This document shows, in pieces, positions 22,315 to 33,771 of a stretch of DNA of 64,000 nt; the first letter of the stretch is position 1, and each line of letters starts with the position of its first letter. The stretch spans positions 16,539,262-16,603,261 of the forward strand of contig NC_058063.1 of assembly GCF_020085105.1 (NCBI RefSeq), in the 5' to 3' direction. The DNA comes from Siniperca chuatsi. Its lineage: Eukaryota; Chordata; Actinopteri; Centrarchiformes; Sinipercidae. Below the pieces are notes generated by a model, which saw only the letters and a program-made list of their open reading frames with translations, had not been told where the DNA came from and ran no database searches. Both the position numbers and the translations under genes were made by a program.

Positions 22315-25300
22315 ATGGGTGATATTTACCAATATCCCGTTTTCTTCGAGTGTCACAGCCTGCCGGAGCAGATTAAGAAAATAGAAAAGTATTTCCGTGT
22401 TCGCCGCAAATCAGGCGGAGGGGACTGCGGAGCGCTGACGCGTGTGGATGATAACGTCTACAGCCTTGCTTTCAAATATGAGGAAAGTAGGTCATAAAAC
22501 TCAACAACTCATGTTTTTAATTATTTAATATTGCGAACTGTCTTGTAATGTTGTTTTAAGACGTAGGCCTACTTATGTTTGAACTATAAGTAACTGCATA
22601 ATACATTGATTTATTTTATTTTGTTCGCCTACAAAACAAAATAATATGATCTGCTATTATCTGTCGAGGTGTAGGCCTGCCGGATTCACCGGGAATGTTG
22701 AGACTGGATCCTGAACAGCGAAATACTAATGTTAAACTTTCAGCTTCAAACTGAAGCTTAAATGCTGCCAGATGTCAAAGGAATACAGCAATAATAATCC
22801 ATAAAATGATTGACTGTACATAACTTGAGACAGTAAAATCAGCTGCTGTCAGTAGTGGAAGAAGTTCTCATATCTTTTACTTAAAGCAGCAATATCTCTG
22901 TAGAAATACTCTGTTACAAGTAAAACTCATTCAAGATTTCACTTAAGTAAAAGTGCAAATGTATGAACAGCAAACTGCACTTACAGTATTAAAGTAAAAG
23001 TAGGCCCACTTGTTTGGCAGAATTGTGCCTTTCAGAGAGTTATGTTACTATACTCCAGCTGTCAGATAGATGTAGTTGAGTGAAAAGTACAGTATATAAG
23101 TATAAAGCTGCATCAAATTGAAACACTCAAGTAAAGTAAAAGGGCCTCAGATTTGTACTTAAGTACAGTATTTGAGTAAATGTACTTAGTCACCTTCCAT
23201 CATTGGCTGTTGTCCATAAAACATGACATTGTGACTCATGTTGAAGTATTGTATTATGGTGCACACTGTGTGAGAGAGAGGTTTACACTCTGGGCACAAA
23301 CAGCAATAGTGTTCAGTTGCATAAATAGAGGGAGGAGAATGAGGAGAGAAGTAAAAAATAAGGAAAGACAGAGGATAAAAAAATCCTAAAGTTGCCCTAC
23401 ATTAGGTTTTATCATCTGCCCTTCCTTATTTTCTAACAAGTGACAGAAAAAGAGAGAAAGAGAGACTCATCTAATTATTTGAAATTCACAATAACTAATG
23501 TCACTGTTTCTGTCTTAGATCAGCAGGCAGTCCTTCAGAGATCTGAGCATATTGTGGATGGTCTGGTGATCACTGTCCGAGGCAGCCTGGAACCTCGCAC
23601 CCCCTCTCCCATCACCACCTCCACTGCAGCTCAGGTTAGCACAAAATGTCTGTCATTCAGTCAAGGTAGTGTATTTGCAATATACATTTATATTTCCTCA
23701 TTTCATGTAAACACTCTACATTGATGTATATGATCATATTATAATAGGAAGGGCTTTCTTCTGACAATTCAACTGTTTCTTTGCATTTTGCGAAAAAACT
23801 GAGGCAAGTAAACTGTTGTTGTCATTATTTGGATATCTCTTTTTTAACACAGAGCCCACAGGCCATTCCTGCCTCAACTCCTCCACCAAGTGGTGAAGAA
23901 TATGAACTACAACTTGATACTTACCTCCTTCGTTACCTAAAGGAATGTCCCAAGGCTGGGAAAGAACTAGAGAAAGAACTTGCCTCTGTGGCCTGCTCTG
24001 CCCAGCTTTACCCAGAGGAGGAGAGGGTTTTAGTCAGGAGTTTAGCTCAACCTGGTGCTGTAGATGAAGCTAGAAATCGGAAAGTCAAGGTAGGCAAAAT
24101 CTTTGATGGCTACCTGTGCCACTATGAGGTGGACCCTCACAAAGTTAAAGCTTTGCTTCAGTCCTGCAGCTCTGATCAGACCACAGATGAGGTGAAAGTG
24201 TACAGCGAGCCTGGGGTGGCTGTTGTGGTTGGGGAAAGTGCTCAGGTGAAGGCCAGGTTGATGGATGTAGAGGACAGGTCAGGTTTAAGTGAGACGCAAA
24301 CCAGCATTCGTCGACTGGGCAAGGCCAAGCTCCGCCTCCTCTGGAAAGAGATTGAGCACAGTTTGCGACGAGATTTTCCAGGAGTGAAGGTCACGCAGGG
24401 AGATGCAGGTCAGTTAGTTTTGGAAGGCACTGTGGAGGAGATTCTTAAGGCTGGAGATTGGATCTCTGATAAGGAGAATTTGGTGTTAGAAAGGACAGTT
24501 TCTGATAGGAGCCCACATTTTTTGGCCTTTCTAAGGAAGGCATACGGAGGTCCGGGGGTGCTAAGTGACTTTTTAGGGGTTGGTAACAAAGTGGAAATAG
24601 AGTTACGAGACACAGAGCTACGTTTCTTCACTCTCTCTGCTGATAAACTGGATGACACAGAGAAAAAACTGCAAGAAAAATTCAAGGAAGTCAAGATTGA
24701 TGTGCCTAACTGCTCTGCTGTGCCATCTGAGCTTCGGGAAAAGCTGAAGTCCAAGACAAATGAGATGAACCAAGGGCAACATAGGGCTCAGGTCGTGTTT
24801 GGCTCAGACAGCGCAGTGTGCTTACTGGGCCACACGAAAGAGGTTGAAGAGCTGAGTGAAGCTGTCATACAGTTTATTTTGGACCAGTCTAGCGTGCAAA
24901 GCAGGGTTGCACAGAATTTGGCATCTTTAAGTTTACGTGAAGTAAACACAACAGTGGCTAGCTACAGCCTTCGTGACGGGCTCCAGGTGCTGGTGTGTCA
25001 GGGTGACATCACCAAACAGGATGCTGATGCCCTGGTGAACGCTGCCAATGAAGATCTGGACCACTGTGGAGGTGTTGCTGCTGCCCTGAGTAAAGCAGGC
25101 GGTCCTGAAGTACAGAGTGAAAGCAGTGACTTAGTAAAGTATATTGGGAAAGTCCATACAGGTGAAGTGGTAGTGACCACAGGGGGGAACTTAAACTGCA
25201 AGAAACTGCTGCATGCTGTTGGGCCTGTTGGTGGAGAAGCAGGTGGCAGAGAAAGGATCTTACTCAAAAAAACTGTCCATTCTGCTCTGAATTTAGCAGA

Positions 25301-28300
25301 AATCATGGAGTTCCAGTCTATAGCCATGCCCTGTATCAGCTCAGGTGTGTTTGGTGTTCCTGTCACTGTGTGCTCTGAGGCTATTGTAACTGCTGTTAAA
25401 GAGTTTGGCAGTCAGGGAGGGCGAAGTCTGAGCAGAATAATCCTGATTGATAACAGAGGAGAGGTGGTGAGGGCCATGCAGGAAGCATGTGACAGACTTC
25501 TCCAAGTGACACAATCCGGAAACGGTGCACCAAGTGATTTGGGATTCCAGATGGATGTTGCCCAAGATGACATAGAAAAAGGAGCCACTGCTGGAGCTCC
25601 TGGAGATGGTGTCAGTCTAGAGATCATTCAGGGAACCATCGAGACCCAGCAGGTGAGAAACCTCTCTGAGATTTTAAGAAAATGTATATGTATATTTTTC
25701 TTTTAAGAAAAAAACTTCAGGACAGGCGCGAACCACAGGGAGATGGAGGAGGGGGGCACCAATTCATTTGATTATTTCAAGCAATTATTACGTAGGCTAT
25801 ATCTTGTATTGCCTAATGGTGCCTATTGTAGTTGTGCGTCATCTTAAATTTAAATATTTAATCATTATGATTATTATGATTGATGATCAGTAGGCTGTTT
25901 TGGTGCCCCCTCCGGCACTTGGTGCCCTACGCACAGCACTGGATGCGCATGTACGTAGCGGTGGCACTGCCTACACTCAATACTGTGTCTGAATCCATCC
26001 TGTGTAGACACAGATGGAGCACTGAAGCTGCTTCTGCTCTGCTAACGCGTGTTTTTGCTACATGGGCTGCGTTAACACTGTGTTAGAGTTTGGCATTAAG
26101 CATGGCCACAATATTATAGGCCAGTGTGGTAACCCACTGTTATGAGGGGGAAGGTGCAATGCATACATTTACAGTACTGCATGGCTAAAGCCACTGAAAT
26201 GCAAAAACCATGGAAGCAGTGGAAATGCAGCATAATACAATTACAGTTACTGGCATGGCAATCACCTGACTCTGCAGTTCCCTTTAGCTCTATGGAGCTA
26301 TTCAGTGTCTTGTAGCTTGTTGTTTTGGCAACTTTTCTGTCTTTTAGTTTATTCTCACCGCTGTCATCAGCATTGCTTCAATTCAAGTTTTCAGCCAAAA
26401 CCTCGAACAACCCACTGTATCATACCTGCTCAGCACCAAACTGAGCTAAAAGGACAGTGAATGTCAGACTTATATTCACCAAGACTCCCAATGAATGCTT
26501 ATGTTGTTCCATGTCTGCTGCATGTGGAAATAAGCAAGTGCATGCTAACAAGTTCACCATATCAACCTGATAGTCTGTCAGTGTTGTGTTTTAAAGATTG
26601 TTTCTGCTGTGCAAGTGGTCAGTTATTGCAAGATACCTGTGTTTTGAGTCTTTATAACTTTTTATGCCTGGTACTTCAGGTTACACATTTCTGAAATCTA
26701 GATTAAAATCACCCAATTTAGGAAGACGTGGATGTGAAAATTAAGTCTATAAGAAGACGTAAAACTTATTTCTTCCTGTGGGTGTCAGCTGATTTAAACT
26801 GTGGAGTGTTCAGCCCCCACCACAGCTCCTGCTCTCCTTCTAGGTGGATGCTCTGGTATCGCCCATGGTTGGCCATGATCCTCTCTCTACCTGTGTTGGA
26901 AACACTTTGTCCAAGATGGTTGGATCCCAGCTGACTGCAGGATTTAGAAAGGAAGCAGGAGAAGCAACGCTGCCTGGTGACACAGTCCTGGTGGAGGGCT
27001 TGCCTGGACTTCCATCTAATGCAGTGTTCTTCGTCAACCTCGTTCCCTGGGATGATGACCAGGATGGAATTGCAGTCCAGGTGAGATAGTGGAGGAGTGC
27101 TTGTTTCACTTGTGGCTTACCTTCTTCTTAGTATTTCCTATGTCTAGCCTTAAAAATCATTGTATTCTGACCTTTTCCAGGTTCTGAGACTGGGCATCAA
27201 CACAATCCTAACTTCCTGTGAGAATAGAGGGTTTGGATCTGTTGCTCTCCCTGTGCTCGGGGCTGGGATTGCCCTGCATTTTCCTGACAGCGTGGTAGCC
27301 AGGGTTCTACTGGAGGAAGTTCATAAGTTTGACCTCAACCGAGACAGCAGAACACCATTGCTGGTCCGCATCGTCATCCACCCCAGTGACGAAGAGTCTA
27401 GTGAGGTAATGGAAAATGCATTGTGCACAGACGTGTCCAAATTTCTTGGCTGATGATAATGAGTGTGATTCATTTAGTGTGTCTTCGTACCGGCATTCAA
27501 AAATAACACTATTTTATAAACTCCAAATCTATTTATGGTCAATTATTGCTGAAGTAATTAACCAGTATAATCAGTTGTATTTATAAACATCAGCTTACAT
27601 TTTTTCTTTCTTAACTAGATGACTATATGCTGGAATTGGTATTAAACCATATGCTTACTTGTCTCTGCAGGTGTTCACATCTGTCCAGGAAGCTTTCCAA
27701 CTGAAAAGATTCACAAAAGATGTTCACCAACCAGACCAAGGTGGGTATAGTTATTATATGACAGCAAATAATTGGAAATAAGTCCTGTGGCAGCCATTTT
27801 TCATGTTTTTAAGTGCATTTGTTACTTATTTACTCTCAGATGTATTTGATTTGGCTATACTGCAGTAAAGTGTAAATTGTCACCCAGCATCAAAAAAGTA
27901 TTTGTTGCTTGCATGAATAACAATTTCTTTTCTGGAACAATTCAGGTGATTTATTCTGTCAGTGTTATAAAATGTGACTGCTGTAATGACTAATTCACCA
28001 TGTTATAGATGAATATGATATAGAACTTTTTTAATATCTCAGTTGATTGTTTCTTTTATTTTCAACCAAATTAGCCACTGATATTTCCCCTAGATATGAG
28101 CACGCTAATGCTGTCATTCAGGAGTGCTTCTTTATCTGAGCCTTTATCTGTTTCCCCAAAAAATGATAAAACTGATCTTGAAAGCTAACAGCTAAAGAAA
28201 GCAAACAAGAAAAAGAAAATGTACTTAACAGAGTCATTCTTCTCTTCTAGTGTCAACTCCAAAGAGGATCGTCCTGCTGGGAAAAACTGGATCTGGGAAA

Positions 28301-29326
28301 AGCAACCTAGCTAACACCATATCTGGAGAGAAATTATTGTTTACCACAAACCATTCTCCCAACTCTGGAACACGAAAATGTCAAACAGAAACCAAATCTG
28401 TCAATGGAAGAAGCATCACTTTGATCGACACTCCTGGTTTCTTTGATGCAGATAGATCTGAGGAGGACATGAAGCCTGAGATAGTGAGATGTATCACAGA
28501 GTGCGCCCCTGGGCCTCATGCTTTTCTCATTGTGCTTAAAGTGGAGAAATTCACAGAGCAGGAGCAGGCTGTCATCACTAAAATCTGCCAGTATTTCTCT
28601 GAAGATGCTCTAAAATATGCTGTAATTGTCTTCACTCATGGTGACCAGCTCCCGAAAGGAATGAAAATTGAGGAGTTTGTCAGTCAGAATAAGAATCTGA
28701 GTGACCTGGTGAAGAAGTGCGGAGGCCGGTGCCACGTCATTGATAATAAATACTGGAAGAACAAAGTGCAGAACAACTACAGGAGCAACCAGTTCCAGGT
28801 GGAGGACCTACTCAACACAATAGACAAGATGGTGATGGAAAACAATGGAGGCTACTATGTCAATAAGATGTTACAAGCAGTGGAGAAAGAAATACAGAGA
28901 GAGGAAGAGCACATAAGACAGACATCAGACAACATGCCAGTGGAAGAGATCAGGAAACAGGCTAAAACCAGAGTGTCTGAGAGGTTTCTGATCCAACTGG
29001 CAGGTACTGCAACAGGAGCATTGTTAGGAGCTTTTTTTGGTGTGGCAGCAATGGTTGGATTAGTTATCACAGCTGTACAGAACGTTAAAGCACTCGCACA
29101 AAGAATTCCAGCACTAGGAGGAGCATACGCTGCTGCAGCAGCAGGAGGAGCAGAAGTAGCAGTCGCTGTTGGAGTCGTGGCAGGTGTGACTGCAGCGTCA
29201 GCAGGAGCAGTAATAGGTGGTGGTATTGGACATGATGCAGCTGAGGGAGCAGAAACACCATGGGAGGCAGTAGAGATGGCAGCTAATGCTGTCATCAACA
29301 AAGGAAAAGCTACATTAAAGTTGTAG
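22315..29326 (+). CDS. RRM-KH-macro-macro-AIG1 (PARP14-like/GIMAP) fusion protein, copy A, intact 1,231 aa
   Basis: The exons are 22315-22486, 23519-23634, 23853-25652, 26844-27080, 27181-27405, 27671-27740 and 28251-29326. Summed length is 3,696 nt with no stop until TAG. The N-terminus (IKKIEKYFRVRRKSGGGDC) matches the PARP14 RRM start. A KH-like region follows. Macrodomain 1 (about aa 470-650) keeps the ADP-ribose loops VNAANEDLDHCGG and SSGVFGVP. Macrodomain 2 (about 684-870) starts SLEIIQGTIETQQVDALVSP and has a divergent loop. Exon 6 ends ...HQPDQ plus G in phase 1. Exon 7 begins TG, giving VSTPKRIVLLGKTGSGKS (P-loop at 884-891). DTPGFFD, THGDQL, RCHVIDNK and an Ala/Gly-rich hydrophobic tail follow. 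No WWE or PARP catalytic domain is seen. The alternative is two genes: reading through the exon-6 donor gives about 14 more residues, then TAA. However, no first GIMAP exon lies in the 510-bp intron. Confidence 0.8.
22850..23190. repeat. 'ACTTAAGTAAAAGTGC' dispersed repeat in intron 1, copy A
   Basis: It opens GTAGTGGAAGAAGTTCTCAT and contains TTTACTTAAAGCAGCAATAT, ending near GTAAATGTACTTAGTCACC. It is shared with copy B (36740-37085), so it predates that duplication. A partly decayed relative lies at 55080-55200 in copy C. Confidence 0.55.
25746..25914. repeat. Possible small TIR element in intron 3, copies A and B
   Basis: GGAGG(G)GGGGCACCA at 25747-25761 is mirrored by TGGTGCCCCCTCC at 25901-25913. 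The same is present in copy B (about 39908-40075) and absent from copy C. It may be part of a larger DNA-transposon remnant. No clear target duplication was found. Confidence 0.4.
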
Positions 29327-29426
29327 CAACAGATTTTTTTGCCGCTTGGAGGCAGCGAGACAACATGAAGATATTATCACAAGTTGAATCTCAGACCACC
29401 ATTTCTGTTTAAAGAGGGGTTTTCTT

Positions 29427-29542
29427 TTTTCACAAAAATGGCTTCTTTGACTCCTCTTTCAAACCAACTCTTCTCTCTAAGATTCTAAGTAGAGAGAAGA
29501 GTTGGTTTGAAAGAGGAGTCAAAGAAGCCATTTTTGTGAAAT
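29427..29542. repeat. Perfect inverted repeat, 52-bp arms, 10-bp loop
   Basis: Bases 29427-29479 are the exact inverse of 29490-29542 or nearly so at the ends, around the loop AGATTCTAAG. It lies 100 bp past the stop of fusion copy A. It replaces about 700 bp that follow the stop in copies B and C. The right arm runs directly into AATATTCACTCTCC, which is shared by all units. Confidence 0.8.
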
Positions 29543-30996
29543 ATTCACTCTCCTTTTATCTCTGTTTTTGTCTCCTCCAACTCTGGAGGGAAAGATCTGC
29601 TCTGTTGGTGCTAAATGCTCCACTGTGTTCACCAGCTAATCGCTAACTTTGTCTGTCTGCCGTTTGGTGTTGAGCAAGTAGTGGACTACAGAGATTTTTG
29701 CAGAAAACAACAGCTGCCTGATGAGGGTAGAAACAAGGTTGATAAGAGTTTGCTGGCCAAAAAACCAAAACAATGAGCTGAAAGAGGTTAAAAAGGCTCC
29801 ATAGAGTGGAAGGGAATTGTAGGACAGGTGAAAATTCTATGTGGGTTTGACAACTTTCACAAAATGCATAGTGGATCCATTGTAAATTAAAAAAATATAT
29901 AAAACTGATTAGCAGCTTTAAAGTGCAGAATGTTTGGGGCAGTGCCCTGAAAAAGATGGAGGGATACTCATTTGTAAAACACTTGTAAATTATGTAGTAA
30001 TCATTCTAATATAAGAACAGTGGGCTCCTGCAGTCTTTATATATTGGTAATGTATAAACAAAATGTATAGATAAATTAATAAATAAACAATGTTTAATTG
30101 TCTGACAGTGGTTGTTTGAATGTGGACTATCCAGAACTTCAAGGTGTTCAATTATGTACTTTTTTTCTACTGACCTCTTTCTCTATACTAAGCCATTTGT
30201 TATACACCTGTTTTTCAACAATAAAATAACTGATTGCTAACAAGTCTTCTCATATGTCCATAATTTTCATTAGTGGGCTGTATGTCTGACTAGTTTACCT
30301 CATTACTATGGGATTCCTACTGCACCTGCAAGGTCTGATCAACAGGGGGCTCCCTAGAGCAGGAAAATGCTTTGTTTAATCAGATACCACTGGATTCTTT
30401 CACATCCTGTAAAGAGGAGAAGCATCAAGAGCAGTAGCAATGCTAGTATTTATGGGACCTTGAATTGAGATTTATCATACAATGGATGTAGTTATGGGTG
30501 ATTTTGTAATGTAAGACCTTTTCTGGTTACACAGGGAGGTCAGAGGTCAAGTTACAGTGCTGATATGTATGGATAGGGTGTCTCAGTTAAAGCTGCATCT
30601 GAAAACTTGGATGTTTGTTGGGTATTTGATGACAAAGAACATTTTGTTGTGGATACACTGTACCTGAATCACAAAGTTATTATTTAATTTAGCAGTCCCC
30701 AGCTTCGCTTTCACAGTTTAAGGATCAACATTGGTGTTTTCACTGATTTAGCTCAGGAGTTTAAATGGTTTTAGCCATTTGTCCAGCATGTTTCATAGTT
30801 GTTGTTTTTTTGTTACTTTTGTACAACTTCAAAATAAATAAAATACAGACTCCACATGAAGCTCATAGCCTTTGCCCTTGCAGGGATGAATCAAGCTGCA
30901 TTGAATTAAATCTAAATCTAAATGTACCTTGTTTTCCAAGTATTTCAGAGAAAATGAATCTCAGCAACACTCAAGTATTTTTACAAAACAAAAGTT
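29543..30996. other. Spacer between units A and B
   Basis: The stretch 29610-29910 is a dispersed repeat (GTTGATAAGAGTTTGCTGGC ... ATGCATAGTGGATCCATTG) also found at 44290-44600 and 62340-62660. AATAAA signals near 30070 could end the fusion-A transcript. From about 30410 the sequence matches 44745-45110 and 62805-63180 closely and leads into the next finTRIM. No gene is recognised. Confidence 0.55.
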
Positions 30997-33771
30997 GAGC
31001 TGGACCAGGATCAGTTCTGCTGTTCAGTATGTCTAGATCTGCCAAATGAACCAGTTACTATTAACTGTGGACACAGTTACTGCAGAGGCTGTATTGAGGG
31101 ATGCTGGCACCAGAGAGAGGACAAGGGAACATACGGCTGCCCTCAGTGCAGGGAGACCTTCAGTCCCAGGCCTGTTCTGAGGAGGAACAACATGCTGGCT
31201 GAGGTGAAGGGTGAATTATAGTGTATTGACAGGAGAGGTGTTTGTATCTGCTCTTACCTGTACTTAACAGATAGTATTCACCTAGATTGTTATATTCCCT
31301 ACTTTGTCCTGTAAATATACTTAAACCACTGTAGTCCTTTCTTCCTGTTTTTGCGTTGTCCCCTTGTGCCTCCACTCACTGAATCCAAATGTCTTCTTTG
31401 TGTTAAAATACAAACTGTAATAGAAAGAAGGAGTGGTTTTAGTCGAAACAGTAATGGTGGTAAGTTACTTTCTATTGAGATAAACGTGACATTTTTGGTG
31501 TCAATACAGGAATGATTTAACATTGCAAGGTAGGGCCTTTTAGCACATTTTCACTTCTATTTTCCCATAAATTAATAAAACAAACTTTCACATTTATATT
31601 TTGATGCAGATTAAAAATGTGTACTCATTTTTTATCATAATAACACAAATATAAGATTTGTGGGAGGTCATTTAAAATCTATTGCCATTACATACTGCAG
31701 TTTGTCCAACAGAGAGCACTGACTAGTTTATTTATAACTATAAAATGTTCTTCTCAGTACATATCTTGGTCACAATTCTTTAAAGAAACAAAAAAGGTTT
31801 ATTTGTCAACATGCTTTTTTTAAAAACTGGTAATCTGTTTTTTAATTCAAATATCTATTGGTATCAGCCTCAAAAATCCAGTATGCTCAGGCTATGGTAT
31901 GTGCTTTCTGAAGAGAGCTAATTTCTAACTTCCTATCATCCTTTAGCTTGTTGAGAATCTGAAGAAGTCAAGCACCCAGCAGGCTGCTCCCCCTGCTGCT
32001 GTGGCCTGTGCCGGCCCGGCAGATGTCGCCTGTGATTTCTGCTGTTGGAAACGAAACAAAGCCACGACGTCTTGCCTGACGTGTTTGGCATCTTATTGTC
32101 CAGCTCACCTCGAGCCTCACTACAGTGTTCCTGTGTTGAAGAAGCACCAGCTGGTCTCGGCTACAGTCCCCCTACAGGAAAAGATGTGTACGAAGCACAA
32201 CAAGCTGATGGAGGTCTACTGTCAGACAGACAAGAAGTGTATCTGCTATCTGTGCATTATAGATGAGCATAAAAGCCACCGTACAGTGTCAGCTGCAGCA
32301 GAGAGGGCTGAAGAACAGGTAGAAACAGCAGAACTAGTGAACGTGAAACTGTAGACTGTTAAAATAAACAGGTCTGCAGTCAAACACATTGACATGTTTG
32401 TTACTTTTGAATTTTAGCCCAATCTTTAATTGGTACCAGTACCAGTTGTACTCAGTAGATCAGATGTGATTTGCAATAATAGAAAACTAAATAACTTTAT
32501 TAATAAAACTGTTCACAATGAGTCATTTGCTGTAGCACCAACTATTTTTTTTCAGAAACAGCTAATTGTCATAAGAAAGTCCAGGAGAGAGAAAAGGAGC
32601 TGGATGAGCTGGTCCAGGCGCTGAAGGATTTCAAGATGTGGACATTCAGTATTTGATCCTGTGTCTGTATTCCCCACTGACTATAGAAGAAGTCTTGTCC
32701 AGGTTTTGATATCTGGCAAGGTGTGCTCATAAACCCAATTGTATCAACAACAAAAAATCTGAACTTGCTCAACCTTTTCCACAGAGAATGTTATTTTAAA
32801 AAGAAAAATCTTTGTTTTTCTGTTTTTCATTTTTTAGAATTTCTATCACTTTGTATAATTCTTAAGTTATGTCAGTTCCACATGACTGAAGATTCAGTAC
32901 TGTACAGCCAAAGTACTCACCGTCTGTAAATGTAGAAGTTTAAACATGCAAAACTCGGCAACAAAGCACAGCTGAATGCATTGCCGAAAGGTGACATCTG
33001 CTGGCCAGATTTGTCAGTGCGACACATGATGACCATATTGGAATATCAAGTTTAATTTTGTAACAACTTAACTGAAAGTTAACTGGTGGTTATTCTTTGG
33101 TCCACAAAGTGTTGATTGCATTGTCACATTGTGTTTTTTTTATGGAATTGACATCAACTAGATTTTATGTGTTTTTTACATACAGTAAATATTATACTTG
33201 TAACTATTTGTTTTCTGGTCTCTGGCTTGTTGAATTCCCTCCAGACTTTCCAGTCCCTCTCCACCTCCTGTGAATCTCCAGACTTGCCTTCAGGTCGCGT
33301 TGTTCGTCCCCAAAGTTGGTTCAAAACTGTGACTGACTGCTTGTCCAAGCTGAGGGCTGACATAGAGAGCCTCCTGCAGGTCACAGGGCAGTGTTGTGCA
33401 GAGAGGGTTTGTCAGAGCGTCGTTACTGGGGGTCAGTGGCAGTGTCATACAAAGACATCAGCAGATCATCGTCACATGACTCAGAGTATGGAAAGAATAA
33501 CAAGTCGTGGAGTTTAGAGTGCTCCCCAAATGGTTAGTCTTTCCAACACAACAGAAGCACAACAGTGTCAGGCCTTCAATCCTCCAGGATCGGAGTGTTC
33601 CTGGATTATAAGGCAGGTACTCTGTCCTTTTATAGCATCTCTGACACGATGACTCTGCTCCACAAAGCACACGCCACCTTCACCCAGCCTCTCTATCCTG
33701 GCCTTGGGCTGAAGGGTGATGATGATATGTCAACTAGTGGATCTTATGCAGAACTGATCAAGTTATGGTAA
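30997..33771 (+). pseudogene. finTRIM copy B, broken
   Basis: The RING exon (30997-31203; [19 protein letters not shown]) is open but has lost its ATG segment. An in-frame start is not available upstream. The B-box exon 31947-32318 is full length (372 nt) and open, with a Gly-to-Trp change after CDFCC. The coiled-coil exon 32556-32635 lacks 16 nt and its GT donor is now AT. Exon 4 is absent. Exon 5 begins at 33245 and is fused by a deletion near 33386 straight into mid-SPRY sequence, removing exon 6. The SPRY has a TAG near 33535. The remaining SPRY end ([18 protein letters not shown] to KLW, TAA) is readable. It cannot make a TRIM protein. Confidence 0.88.

Noticed and set aside
23781-23852. 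Upstream part of the long open frame before the macrodomain exon (start at 23781)
   Set aside because: The acceptor TTTTAACACAG at 23852 is conserved in all three copies, and phase 0 fits exon 2. The bases before it are intron.
25653-25706. Read-through end of exon 3 (KCICIFFF type tail)
   Set aside because: The CAG/GTGAGA donor is conserved in all copies, and joining to exon 4 completes macrodomain 2 (TIETQQ then VDALVSP).
28250-28252. GTG as a translation start of the GTPase exon
   Set aside because: The G is the last base of the splice acceptor AG. The real codon is completed by the preceding exon's G, giving Val in a phase-1 join.
28855-29301. Long antisense open frame over the GIMAP tail
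   Set aside because: It is a mirror of the Ala/Gly-rich coding sequence. The Pro/Ala/Thr-rich product has no motif.
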